Positions 17,291 through 25,803 of a DNA stretch of 64,000 nucleotides are shown one piece after another. Made by a program: the position numbers and the translations under genes. Position 1 is the stretch's first letter; every line of letters starts with the position of its first letter. A model generated the notes under the pieces. It ran no database searches. It saw only the letters and a list, made by a program, of their open reading frames with translations, and was not told where the DNA came from. This DNA comes from Chromatiaceae bacterium (GTDB lineage: Bacteria > Pseudomonadota > Gammaproteobacteria > Chromatiales > Chromatiaceae), in the NCBI GenBank assembly GCA_024235215.1, contig JACKMU010000003.1, positions 1-64,000 of the forward strand, given 5' to 3'.

Positions 17291-17731
17291 ATGTACTGGC
17301 TAATCGGACTGATGACCTTCGGCATTCTCGCCATTATCGCCGCCGGTTTCTACTACGATAAGCTTCCCGACCGCGGTGTGCAGCAGGCGCGCTGGTTCAA
17401 GCCGGCGATAGGCACCCACCTGACCCTGTTCGTCATTGCCCAGCTGGCTCTGCTGATCGTCGGCGTCCAGGATGTGATGGCGGCGACCGAAGCCACTGGC
17501 AGCGGTGAGATCTCTTTCGGAACGGGGCTCGCGATCATCGGCATCGGCATGCCGACCGCGTTCAGCACCATCGCCGCCGCCATCGCGGTGGGCCCGATCG
17601 GCGCCGCCTCTCTGGCGGTACTGGCGGAAAAACCGGAGATCTTCGGACGCACCCTGATCTATCTCGGATTAGCTGAAGGTATCGCCATCTATGGTCTGGT
17701 GATAAGCATCCTGTTACTGGACAAGATATGA
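17291..17731 (+). CDS. V/A-type ATPase proteolipid subunit K (rotor ring)
   Basis: The product is 146 residues, four hydrophobic helices. The last hairpin carries L-G-L-A-E-G-I-A-I-Y-G with the ion-binding Glu. The corresponding helix of the first half has no carboxylate, so only one ion site per subunit. The loop between halves contains P-E-I-F-G-R-T-L-I. Start at 17291 is favoured by AAGGAG 6-7 nt upstream over the ATG at 17255. H+ or Na+ cannot be told from this alone. Confidence 0.9.
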   Translation: MYWLIGLMTFGILAIIAAGFYYDKLPDRGVQQARWFKPAIGTHLTLFVIAQLALLIVGVQDVMAATEATGSGEISFGTGLAIIGIGMPTAFSTIAAAIAVGPIGAASLAVLAEKPEIFGRTLIYLGLAEGIAIYGLVISILLLDKI

Positions 17732-18090
17732 GTCCGGAGAGCGAAATCGGCGTAACAGCCAGCAGCCATACCCGCCTGCTCTTTCTCGGCGACGCGGCGC
17801 TGACCGACGGGTTCCAGCTGATCGGGTTCGAGACCTGGGCGGACCCCTCGGTCGAAGCGCTGGAGCGGGTGCTCGGGGATCTGTTGGAGAGCAGAAGCAA
17901 CGCCTTCATCATCATCGACAATCGACTGGCAGCCTCCGGTTCGACGATGCTGGCACGGGTACGCCGCGAGGGTGGACGTATCCTGATCAGCGAGGTGCCC
18001 CCTTTGAACGATCCCGAGGGCTTTCATGGTGGCATCGACAACCAGGTCGATTCGTTGAGTGCCAGTGGCGGGCTTGAGCCGACGGACTGA
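17728..18090 (+). CDS. V/A-type ATPase subunit F
   Basis: The product is 120 residues. L-F-L-G-D-A-A-L-T-D-G-F-x-L-I-G-F is the typical subunit F start, with a Rossmann-like fold (A-F-I-I-I-D-N). It is a central-stalk subunit. It overlaps K by ATGA (4 nt). Confidence 0.85.
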   Translation: MSPESEIGVTASSHTRLLFLGDAALTDGFQLIGFETWADPSVEALERVLGDLLESRSNAFIIIDNRLAASGSTMLARVRREGGRILISEVPPLNDPEGFHGGIDNQVDSLSASGGLEPTD

Positions 18091-18093
18091 ACT

Positions 18094-18726
18094 ATGGACC
18101 GGGTAGAAGAGTTGGAGGCTGCAATTCTTGCACGCGCCCACCGTCTGGCGAGCGAGTACCGCGAAGGCGCCGAGCAGAGCCGCGACAACATCCTGCGCAA
18201 TGCCGGCCAGCAGCTGCATCTGCGCGAGGAGCGCGAGGTACTGCTGGCGAAAGCGCAGGCGGAGCGCACCTACCGGCGTATGGTGCAAGCCAGCGAGCTG
18301 CAACTACGCCGGGAGATGGACCAACTGCGCTGGAATCTGGTGGAGGGGGTCAGCGAACAGCTGGCCGAAGCGATGCATGCGCTGATGCAACAGGATCGAA
18401 CGCAGTATCGGGCGCTGCTGCAGGCGCTGCTCGGCAAGGGTGCGGTGGCGATCGAACGGGACCGGCTGGTCGCCGAAGTGAATCAGTCGGACCTGGAGTG
18501 GTTGCAGCCGGAGTGGGACGATTTCCGCGCCCCCGTCGCACTGGAAAAAAGCATCGAACTCGGCTCGCGGCCGATCGATACCATCGGTGGCATATTGATT
18601 CGTAGTCAGGACAACCGCATCCGTGTCGATCACACCTTCGAAGGACGTCTGGAGCGGCTGCGCAGTCGGCTGCAGCAGATCATCATCGAACGACTGCTGC
18701 CCGACTCCGGAGAGCGATCAGTATGA
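18094..18726 (+). CDS. V/A-type ATPase subunit E
   Basis: The product is 210 residues. A long N-terminal helix is followed by a globular tail with G-G-I-L-I-R-S-Q-D-N-R-I-R-V-D-H-T-F-E-G, the hallmark of subunit E, the peripheral stalk partner of G/H. It starts 3 nt after F and overlaps A by 4 nt. Confidence 0.9.
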   Translation: MDRVEELEAAILARAHRLASEYREGAEQSRDNILRNAGQQLHLREEREVLLAKAQAERTYRRMVQASELQLRREMDQLRWNLVEGVSEQLAEAMHALMQQDRTQYRALLQALLGKGAVAIERDRLVAEVNQSDLEWLQPEWDDFRAPVALEKSIELGSRPIDTIGGILIRSQDNRIRVDHTFEGRLERLRSRLQQIIIERLLPDSGERSV

Positions 18727-20522
18727 GCGATCACCCAGAGCGCGGGACAATCCGCGCAATCAATGGTCCCATCATCACCATCCGCCTACCCGGCGTGCGC
18801 ATCGGTGAACAGGTCAGAGTGGGCCACCTCGGTCTGATCGGGGAAGCGATCGCATTGCAAGGTGATGAGGCGGTGATCCAGGCATACGAATCCACCGAAG
18901 GAGTGCGTCCAGGAGAACCGGCTGCGGGCCTGGGCTGGCCGCTCTCGGTAGAGCTGGGGCCGGGTCTGATAGGCGGAATATTCGACGGTGTGCAGCGCCC
19001 GCTGCAGGAGATATGCGAAAGCGCCGGAGACCATATCCCGCGCGGACTGACACCGCCCGCGCTGAACCGGGAAAAACTCTGGCATTTCGTGCCTGATCCG
19101 ACGCTTAGACTGGGCAGTCTGCTGACTGCGGGAACACACCTCGGCAGCGTGCAGGAGAGCGCTCGGATCGAACACCGCATCCTGCTGCCGCCGGACCACC
19201 AGGGGGAGCTGCTGGAGTTGGCGCCGGAGGGCGACTACCGCCTGGAGGATCCGATTGGCCGCCTGCGCAGCGCCGACGGACGCAGTCATAAACTGAAGCT
19301 GTTCCAACGTTGGCCGGTCCGTACCCCACGCCCCTACCGCCAGCGCCATCCCAGTGCCGAGCCGCTGATCACCGGACAGCGCATCATGGATACCTTCTTT
19401 CCCATGGCGAAAGGGGGCAAGGCCGCGGTGCCCGGCCCTTTCGGCGCCGGCAAGACGGTGGTGCAGCATCAGATCGCACGCTGGTCCAATGCCGATGTGG
19501 TCATCTTCGTCGGTTGCGGCGAACGCGGCAATGAGCTGGTCGACGTCCTGGAGACATTTCCGCAACTGCAGGACCCGCACACCGGCCGCAGTCTGATGGA
19601 GCGTACCCTGTTGATCGCCAACACCTCCAACATGCCTGTGGTGGCGCGCGAAGCGTCCATCTACGTCGGTATCACCATTGCCGAGTATTACCGTGACCAG
19701 GGCTACGACGTGGTGATGCTGGCCGACTCCACCAGCCGCTGGGCCGAAGCGCTGCGCGAAGTCTCCGGCCGTCTCGGCCAGATGCCGGTGGAGGATGGCT
19801 ACCCGGCCTACCTCGCTTCGCGTCTGGCGGCCGTCTATGAGCGCGCGGGTCAGATCGAAACACTGAGCGGCATGCGGGGCTCGGTCTCACTCATCGGCAC
19901 GGTCTCCCCGCCGGGCGGTGACTTCTCCGAACCCGTCACCGCCCACACCAAGGAGATCATCCAGACTTTCTGGGCGCTCTCCAAGGAGCTGGCCGATGCG
20001 CGCCACTACCCCGCCATTGACTGGGTCAGCAGCTTTTCGGATCACATCGCCGTGGCTGCCGAATGGTGGAAACGGGAGGTGGGGAGCAACTGGGCACAGC
20101 GCCGCGCCAAAGCGCTCGCGCTGCTGGCGCGCGACGCCGAACTGTCGCGCATCGTCAACCTGGTCGGACCGGAAGCGCTCTCGGATGCGCAACGCTGGGA
20201 ACTGGAGAGTGCACTGCTGATCAAGGAGGCACTGCTGCAGCAGAGCGCACTGGATCCCATCGACACCTTCTCCTCACCGGAGAAGCAGTACCTGCTGCTG
20301 AAGATGGTACTGCTGATCTACCAGGGAGGGGCCGACCTGATCGAACTGGGTGTGCCGGTGCAGGAGCTGATGGAATTGCCGCTGCTGGCCAGAGCACGCC
20401 GGGCCAAACAGCGATTCAGCAGTACAGAGACGGAGCAGCTGAGGGAGCTGAACGAGGAGATCATTCAGGCGTTCGAAGAGGTCAGAATGGAATACGCCAA
20501 GTTCAAAGAGCACCGCCAATGA
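18723..20522 (+). CDS. V/A-type ATPase catalytic subunit A
   Basis: The product is 599 residues. The Walker A motif G-P-F-G-A-G-K-T and Walker B region V-V-M-L-A-D-S-T-S-R-W-A-E-A-L-R are intact, so this is the nucleotide-hydrolysing subunit. The non-homologous insert (about residues 110-190) that separates A from F-type beta subunits is present. It starts on an ATGA overlap with E and ends on an ATGA overlap with B. Confidence 0.97.
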   Translation: MSDHPERGTIRAINGPIITIRLPGVRIGEQVRVGHLGLIGEAIALQGDEAVIQAYESTEGVRPGEPAAGLGWPLSVELGPGLIGGIFDGVQRPLQEICESAGDHIPRGLTPPALNREKLWHFVPDPTLRLGSLLTAGTHLGSVQESARIEHRILLPPDHQGELLELAPEGDYRLEDPIGRLRSADGRSHKLKLFQRWPVRTPRPYRQRHPSAEPLITGQRIMDTFFPMAKGGKAAVPGPFGAGKTVVQHQIARWSNADVVIFVGCGERGNELVDVLETFPQLQDPHTGRSLMERTLLIANTSNMPVVAREASIYVGITIAEYYRDQGYDVVMLADSTSRWAEALREVSGRLGQMPVEDGYPAYLASRLAAVYERAGQIETLSGMRGSVSLIGTVSPPGGDFSEPVTAHTKEIIQTFWALSKELADARHYPAIDWVSSFSDHIAVAAEWWKREVGSNWAQRRAKALALLARDAELSRIVNLVGPEALSDAQRWELESALLIKEALLQQSALDPIDTFSSPEKQYLLLKMVLLIYQGGADLIELGVPVQELMELPLLARARRAKQRFSSTETEQLRELNEEIIQAFEEVRMEYAKFKEHRQ

Positions 20523-21904
20523 GCGCCAAAGAGTATCGTACCGCACGCTCCGCCCACGGCGGATTGCTGCTGGTCGAAGGGGTGCCGGATGTCGCCTTCG
20601 GTGACCGCGCCATGATCCGTGACCATCGCAACCGGCAACGTAATGGACAGGTGATCCGCAGCGCCGTCCAGGAGGTGTTGATCCAGGTCTACGAGGGAAC
20701 CGACGATCTCGATCTGGAGCGTACCTGGATCCGTTTTCTCGACCAGCCGCTGGAGATCAGCCTGTCGCCCGAGCTGCAGGGAAGAGTCTTCAATGGCATC
20801 GGCCAGGCGCGTGACGGCCGTCCGCCGATCGTTTCGCCTGTCCGGCGCAACGTGAACGGCGCGGCGATCAACCCGGCGGCGCGCACCTATCCGCGCAAGT
20901 TCATCCAGACCGGCATCTCCAGCATCGACGGACTCAATGCGCTGGTACGCGGCCAAAAACTGCCGATCTTCTCCGGTTCGGGATTGCCACACAATCGTCT
21001 CGCCGCCCAGATCGTGCGCCAGGCGAGACTGGTGGATGAAGAGAGCAGCTTCGCGATCGTATTCGCGGCGATGGGCGTCTCCCACGCTGATGCGCGTTTT
21101 TTCGAAGAGGAGTTCGCCGCCTCCGGGGTGCTCGCCAACGTGGTGATGTTCATCAATCTGGCGGACGACCCACCGGTGGAGCGGCTGGCGTTGCCGAGAG
21201 TGGCGCTCACCGCTGCCGAGTATCTCGCCTTCGATATGGACCGGCATGTCCTGGTGGTGCTCACCGACATGACCCACTACGCGGAAGCACTGCGTGAAGT
21301 GGCCACCGCCAAAGGGGACGTCCCCTCGCGCAAGGGGTATCCGGGCTACCTCTACTCTGACCTGGCCGAGATCTATGAGCGCTCCGGACGCATCCGCGAC
21401 CGTCACGGCTCGATCACCCTGCTGCCGGTGGTGAGCATGCCGTCGGACGACATCACCCACCCGATCCCGGATCTGACCGGCTATATCACCGAGGGTCAGA
21501 TCGTGCTCAGCCGCGAGCTGCACAACCGGGGCATCTATCCACCGGTGCATATCCTGCCGTCACTGTCGCGCCTGATGAAGGACGGCATCGGCCGCGACGA
21601 TACGCGCGAGGACCACCCGCGGGTGGCGAGTCAGCTCTATGCACTCTATGCCCGCGCATTGGAGACGCGCAACCTCGCCTCCATCGTCGGTGCCGACGAG
21701 CTCTCCGATCGCGACTGCCGTTACCTCAGCTTTGCTGACGCCTTTGAAGCGCGCTTCATCAACCAGGGCGAGGAGGAGGACCGTTCCATCATCGAGACGC
21801 TCAATCTGGCCTGGGATCTGCTCAGCCTCTTCCCCAAGGAGGCACTGACCCGGGTCAATGAGACCGACCTGGCGAAATACCACCACAGCGGAGCGAATGG
21901 ATGA
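20519..21904 (+). CDS. V/A-type ATPase subunit B
   Basis: The product is 461 residues. In place of a P-loop it has F-S-G-S-G-L-P-H-N, normal for the non-catalytic B subunit. The motif L-V-V-L-T-D-M-T-H-Y-A-E-A-L-R-E is conserved. The start at 20519 gives an ATGA overlap with A; the longer open frame upstream lies inside A in another frame and is not coding. Confidence 0.96.
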   Translation: MSAKEYRTARSAHGGLLLVEGVPDVAFGDRAMIRDHRNRQRNGQVIRSAVQEVLIQVYEGTDDLDLERTWIRFLDQPLEISLSPELQGRVFNGIGQARDGRPPIVSPVRRNVNGAAINPAARTYPRKFIQTGISSIDGLNALVRGQKLPIFSGSGLPHNRLAAQIVRQARLVDEESSFAIVFAAMGVSHADARFFEEEFAASGVLANVVMFINLADDPPVERLALPRVALTAAEYLAFDMDRHVLVVLTDMTHYAEALREVATAKGDVPSRKGYPGYLYSDLAEIYERSGRIRDRHGSITLLPVVSMPSDDITHPIPDLTGYITEGQIVLSRELHNRGIYPPVHILPSLSRLMKDGIGRDDTREDHPRVASQLYALYARALETRNLASIVGADELSDRDCRYLSFADAFEARFINQGEEEDRSIIETLNLAWDLLSLFPKEALTRVNETDLAKYHHSGANG

Positions 21905-22539
21905 ACCCGCTGTTGCTCAAGGTACCCCCGACCAAAAACACCCTGCTCAACCTCAAGCGGCAGGTGCGCTTTCTGGAGGATGGCCATGCACTGCTGGAGC
22001 GCAAACGTGAACTGCTGACGCGGCTGGTCTACCAGCGTATCGACGCCTACCGGGCACAGCGGGAGCTGACCCACCAGGCGATCCGTTCGGCCTATCACTG
22101 GATGGGGATCTCCTTCCTGCGCATGGGGAGCCGTGCACTGCACCAGGCGGCTCTCGGGATGGCGCCCAGCATCGAAATCGACATCATCCCGAAGCGCAGC
22201 CTGGGGGTCGAGTTTCCCGCGATCAACACCCGCGTGCTGCCACTGAAGCCGGTGGGGCTGCTGGGCACCGATGCCAGTCTCGATGAGACCCGCAGTCAAC
22301 TGACCCACGCGGCTGTCCAGTTGGCCCGGCTGGGAGAGGCGGAGATGGCATTGGGGCGGCTGATGGCGGAGCAACGCAAGGCACAGAAAAGAGTCAACGC
22401 GCTCAAGTACAACATCATCCCCGGATACCGACACACCATCCGCTACATCGAGTCGCTGCTCGAGGAGGAGGAGCGCAGCGTGCTGTTCCGGATCAAACTG
22501 CTGCGTGAGCGTGGAGACCCGGGCGGCGGATCCGGATGA
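21901..22539 (+). CDS. V/A-type ATPase subunit D
   Basis: The product is 212 residues. The N-terminus P-P-T-K-N-T-L-L-N-L-K-R-Q and the C-terminal R-V-N-A-L-K-Y-N-I-I-P are standard for subunit D, the antiparallel helical rotor shaft. It overlaps B by 4 nt and ends the operon. Confidence 0.95.
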   Translation: MNPLLLKVPPTKNTLLNLKRQVRFLEDGHALLERKRELLTRLVYQRIDAYRAQRELTHQAIRSAYHWMGISFLRMGSRALHQAALGMAPSIEIDIIPKRSLGVEFPAINTRVLPLKPVGLLGTDASLDETRSQLTHAAVQLARLGEAEMALGRLMAEQRKAQKRVNALKYNIIPGYRHTIRYIESLLEEEERSVLFRIKLLRERGDPGGGSG

Positions 22540-22578
22540 GCACGGCCGGGCATAATCCGGGCGCGGCGAATCGGGAAG

Positions 22579-22773
22579 CTACCGGTTCACTGGCGGGTCG
22601 ATGGCAAAGGCCAGCCACTGGGCCCAAGCGAAGGATTCGGGCCGGTGCTCCCGCTGGGTCAATACCAGCCAGTTCAACCATCCCCACACAATCAGCGGAA
22701 TCGCGAAGAGCTTAACCGACGGTGCGAACCACGACGGTACCGCGTCCTGCCAATCGAGCAGTATTTTAATCAT
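22579..22773 (-). CDS. Possible small membrane protein
   Basis: A 64-residue frame with one hydrophobic helix (about residues 18-40, rich in Leu, Ile and Trp) and a charged tail. It is convergent with the ATPase operon. No strong ribosome site is visible before the ATG. I do not recognise a family. It could be chance. Confidence 0.3.
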   Translation of the reverse strand: MIKILLDWQDAVPSWFAPSVKLFAIPLIVWGWLNWLVLTQREHRPESFAWAQWLAFAIDPPVNR

Positions 22774-22950
22774 TGTTTTCGTCTATAGCCGCAGCTCGTA
22801 CTAAATGCGCAACGAATTGAGAGGCAAGGCATCACATCGGTTGCGGGCGCGCCGTCACTCAGCATTCCGTGCTTCCAGAGCGTGTGAACAGGTGCATATC
22901 AGTAACAAAAGCCAGTGGAGTGATCCTGGCGGGAGACTATCGCCACGACA

Positions 22951-22978
22951 TTTGCGTTGCATGTAGGCACGCTATACT
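22951..22978 (+). promoter_or_regulatory. Possible sigma-70 promoter for the 23028 gene
   Basis: The -10 box TATACT (22973-22978) has five of six consensus bases. The best -35 is TTTGCG (22951-22956), 16 nt away and weak. It would give a leader of about 40 nt. Confidence 0.35.
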
Positions 22979-23027
22979 CCTTCGCAGCATCCCATTTTTG
23001 CTCAACTCGCATCGCTGCCCCGGGAAG

Positions 23028-23426
23028 ATGAGTGACTCGATTGAAAGCTTGATGACACGCCTGGAATCAGCCGACGCGGGCGGCCCGGCATTGTCCAAAG
23101 AGATCCTGATGAGGCTCGGCTGGCGCTGGGAGTGCATCGGCTGTCCCGGCGGCGGTTTATGGCAGGATGCCCGGCAAACATTTCACAGCGGCCCGCTGCC
23201 GCCGGTCTCCGAGCAGGTGGAGGCCGCGCGAAATTTGATTCCGAACCATCTTTTCATCGCCGCGCAACAGGATGCGCAATCCTTCTGGGTGGTGCGATGT
23301 TATTTGCATCCGCTGGGGAATCTCCCGGATGAGAGCGAACCGCTCTCGATGGCGCGCGCCCGCACGCTGCCGCTTGCGCTCTGCTGCGCAGCGATCAAGT
23401 TGGACTCAACGCAATCTTTGCGCTGA
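23028..23426 (+). CDS. Hypothetical protein with C-x-x-C motif
   Basis: The product is 132 residues from ATG 23028, with a purine-rich GGGAAG close to the start. It has W-E-C-I-G-C-P-G-G-G near residue 37 and a C-C pair near residue 119. A metal or redox role is possible. I do not recognise the family. A longer frame opens at 22869 but that part has no coding look. It is a lone gene between the ATPase operon and the MerR remnant. Confidence 0.55.
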   Translation: MSDSIESLMTRLESADAGGPALSKEILMRLGWRWECIGCPGGGLWQDARQTFHSGPLPPVSEQVEAARNLIPNHLFIAAQQDAQSFWVVRCYLHPLGNLPDESEPLSMARARTLPLALCCAAIKLDSTQSLR

Positions 23427-23590
23427 TGCGCTCCAGCGCTCGTCTGCCCAAGTGCCAGTGGGTACGATCGTTGCGACCCGCCATCGCAGCTTTCTGAGTC
23501 AATCCCTGTGGTTGTTTCAGCTTCTTCCCGACATTCCACAATCGATGATTACACTCTAGTCAAGCAAAAATTTCGTCCTCGACGAAGCAG

Positions 23591-23704
23591 TTTACCATCC
23601 GCCTGCCGGCACGTGAGGTGGGGTGCAAGATCCCGACGATCCGCTGCTATGCAAGGATCGGGCGGTTGTCCGAATCGAGGCGCAATGAAAACCTCCGCAG
23701 ATAG
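23591..23704 (+). pseudogene. MerR-family regulator remnant
   Basis: Reading in this frame gives T-I-R-L-P-A-R-E-V-G, then K-I-P-T-I-R-C-Y-A-R-I-G-R-L and S-E-S-R-R-N-E, ending at TAG 23702. This matches the MerR winged-helix start (T-I-x-x-L-A-x-x-x-G-V-x-x-x-T-I-R-Y-Y-E-R-I-G-L-L) with several substitutions, including the key Tyr to Cys. No start codon precedes it and the dimerisation helix is gone. The gene it once regulated is not evident. Confidence 0.6.
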
Positions 23705-23755
23705 GATCGACCGGTGGGCCGTTCCGAGTACACGGAGATCGGCCGGAACAGACAG

Positions 23756-23784
23756 TTGACACTATTAGAATTTGCTTATATACT
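23756..23784 (+). promoter_or_regulatory. Strong sigma-70 promoter of the sulfur-globule gene
   Basis: TTGACA (23756-23761), a 17-nt spacer and TATACT (23779-23784): full consensus at -35 and five of six at -10, about 57 nt before the ATG at 23841. This predicts high expression. Confidence 0.85.
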
Positions 23785-23840
23785 GTTTCTCAACTTGAGC
23801 AAACCGGCTCATTAAAACTTTAACCTTCTGGAGAAACATC

Positions 23841-24149
23841 ATGAACAAAATTATCAAGATCGCTGCCGCCGCCACACTCGTCGCCGCCTCGGCTTCCGCC
23901 TCGGCCTGGTGGGGCAACCCGGTTTCCAGCTTCACCGACGAGTTCTTCGGTGATGGCGCCGCCGACGGCAACTTCAGCATGAGCATGAATGCCAGCACCC
24001 GCGCCTCGGGCCGCGGCTATGGCTATGGTCACAACCGCTACTACGACGGTCCCTATGCTTATGCGCCGTACGCCTATGGCCCGTATGCCTACCCGGTCGC
24101 ACCGGCAGTTCCCGCCGCACCGGCCGTGGAGGCACCGCTGAGCAAGTAA
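23841..24149 (+). CDS. Sulfur globule envelope protein
   Basis: The product is 102 residues. It has a signal peptide (M-N-K-I-I-K-I-A-A-A-A, cleavage near S-A-S-A), then W-W-G-N-P and a tail rich in Tyr, Pro, Ala and Gly (repeats of P-Y-A-Y). These features match the Sgp family that coats periplasmic sulfur globules in purple sulfur bacteria; the W-W-G after cleavage is seen in CV3-like members. GGAG sits 7 nt before the ATG. It has its own promoter and terminator, so it is monocistronic. The product fits with the dsr operon, which oxidises the stored sulfur. Confidence 0.82.
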   Translation: MNKIIKIAAAATLVAASASASAWWGNPVSSFTDEFFGDGAADGNFSMSMNASTRASGRGYGYGHNRYYDGPYAYAPYAYGPYAYPVAPAVPAAPAVEAPLSK

Positions 24150-24188
24150 CCAACCCGGCCGTTTCAGGCTGATTCAGGCAGTACCGGA

Positions 24189-24228
24189 CAGCCGCCCCTG
24201 GAGCTACTCCAGGGGCGGCTGTTGTTTT
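24189..24228 (+). terminator. Intrinsic terminator of the sulfur-globule gene
   Basis: CAGCCGCCCCTGGAG (24189-24203) and CTCCAGGGGCGGCTG (24207-24221) form a perfect 15-bp stem with a 3-nt loop, followed by TTGTTTTA. It begins 39 nt after the stop. Confidence 0.9.
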
Positions 24229-24363
24229 ACGCCGCGTTGATGAGGCAGGATAGATCCGCTGCACAATCAATCACTCTTTTACACCCCGCGATGGCTTTAA
24301 TCGAATGTCGAGGCCGTATATGCTAAGGGCACAAGTGTCGTCTGCTGATATGTAGCGAGTCTC

Positions 24364-24482
24364 TGTCCGGAAACCCGCTATCTAGGCGCAGCAACTCATC
24401 CTGGCGCATGCCAGGATCCGGAGATGCCCAACTCTTTGTTGTTTTCTGCATAAGCTGAAATGATGTGCGGCGTTTCCGGACA
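24364..24482. repeat. 119-bp inverted-repeat element (MITE-like)
   Basis: TGTCCGGAAAC (24364-24374) and GTTTCCGGACA (24472-24482) are perfect 11-bp inverted ends, and CCGC/GCGG extends the match after one extra base. Inside lies another hairpin, ATCCTGGC (24398-24405) with GCCAGGAT (24410-24417). No coding sequence and no obvious target duplication. It occupies the middle of the 485-bp gap between sgp and ppk2. Confidence 0.5.
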
Positions 24483-24634
24483 CATCGATTTATGCAAAAA
24501 GCGGTTGTAGTGTAAGCGATCGAATCCTCCTTACAGAGGCTGTCGCCGCCTGTACCATGCCACCAGAGGCACACTTGTCCCATGGTTACTTCAATACAAT
24601 AATCAGCGGCAATAGCCACCCAGAGGAGTCAATT

Positions 24635-25504
24635 ATGGCCAAAACCAATTTTCCACCATCGAAGCTGGATGAAGGGGTGCCCGAACATATCGTAGAACTG
24701 GTGAACACCTCAAATAAGAAGCGATTGATCGGCCCACAATATCCGTACGAGAAGAAACTTGATCTGGATGAATACGAGGACCAGAAGGAGGATCTGCAAG
24801 TCGAACTGCTCAAACTGCAAAAATGGGTCATCGAGACCGGTCAGCGCATAGTCATGCTGTTTGAAGGGAGGGATGCTGGCGGGAAGGGAGGAACCATCAA
24901 GCGCTTCATGGAGCATATGAATCCGCGCCAGGCGCATGTGGTCGCGTTGACGGTTCCCAGTGAAAGGGAGAAGGGTCAGTGGTACTTCCAGCGTTACATC
25001 AGTACGCTGCCAACCAAGGGTGAGATGGCGCTCTACGACCGCTCCTGGTACAACCGGGGAGTGGTCGAACCGGTAATGGGGTTCTGTACTCCGAAGCAGC
25101 ACGAGCTGTTCCTGAACCAAGCGCCAATATTCGAGAAAATGTTGGTTGAGGACGGAATCACACTGTTCAAATTCTGGTTCTCCGTCAGCCGCGAAGAGCA
25201 GTTTCGGCGTTTCAAATCGCGTGAGAACGATCGGCTCAAACAGTGGAAACTGAGCCCAGTGGATCAGGAAGGACTGAAACGTTGGGACGATTTCACCGAA
25301 GCAAAAAACCTGATGTTTGAGAGGACCGACGTCGAATGGGCACCCTGGACCGTGATCCGTTCAGACGGAAAAAAACGGGCGCGCCTCAACTGCATGAGGT
25401 TCGTGCTGCACACACTCCCCTATGAAGGCAAAGACCAGAAGATTGCGGTACCGCCGGATCCCAAGATCGTCGGCAGCGTCAAGCAGATGTACAGCTACAC
25501 CTGA
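24635..25504 (+). CDS. ppk2: Polyphosphate kinase 2
   Basis: The product is 289 residues, a single PPK2 domain that moves phosphate between polyphosphate and nucleotides. Walker A reads G-R-D-A-G-G-K-G-G-T and Walker B D-R-S-W-Y-N-R; the lid-module arginines (R-F-K-S-R-E) are present. GAGGAG lies before ATG 24635; the frame upstream to 24557 is not needed. Single-domain enzymes of this length often favour nucleotide synthesis from polyphosphate, but substrate preference cannot be read here. Confidence 0.95.
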   Translation: MAKTNFPPSKLDEGVPEHIVELVNTSNKKRLIGPQYPYEKKLDLDEYEDQKEDLQVELLKLQKWVIETGQRIVMLFEGRDAGGKGGTIKRFMEHMNPRQAHVVALTVPSEREKGQWYFQRYISTLPTKGEMALYDRSWYNRGVVEPVMGFCTPKQHELFLNQAPIFEKMLVEDGITLFKFWFSVSREEQFRRFKSRENDRLKQWKLSPVDQEGLKRWDDFTEAKNLMFERTDVEWAPWTVIRSDGKKRARLNCMRFVLHTLPYEGKDQKIAVPPDPKIVGSVKQMYSYT

Positions 25505-25567
25505 TCAAGTTCCCGGAGACCGGTAAAGACTTGCTTGATCAGCACAAATGCTTTTGCCTGTAGACTG

Positions 25568-25601
25568 GCAGGTTGGGTTGTGCCGGACCAACCCGACCTG
25601 C
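25568..25601. repeat. REP-like palindrome
   Basis: GCAGGTTGGGTT (25568-25579) and AACCCGACCTGC (25590-25601) pair with one G-U over a 10-nt loop. A related palindrome, with the same GG(T)..GGG core, is at 41486-41519. It lies 64 nt after ppk2 and may also act as its 3' structure. Confidence 0.5.
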
Positions 25602-25803
25602 AACCCAACTTCCACGTGGTTCGCACCGTGGGCATGAACTCTGATACTGTTTTCCATGACCGAAGTAGCTGGGGCGACCGGCAGGCCGCTTTCAGCGGGT
25701 CAGAACGGGAAATAACAGACTCGGAACATCCAGAGGTGTTTGATCCAGCGCGTGCTGCCACCTGCGGTTAACCCGGTTTACCTCCCAAGCCTCTGGCAAA
25801 AGG

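Noticed and set aside
18786..19580. Long minus-strand frame opposite ATPase subunit A
   Set aside because: Shadow frame of a highly conserved GC-rich gene; composition is that of an antisense frame.
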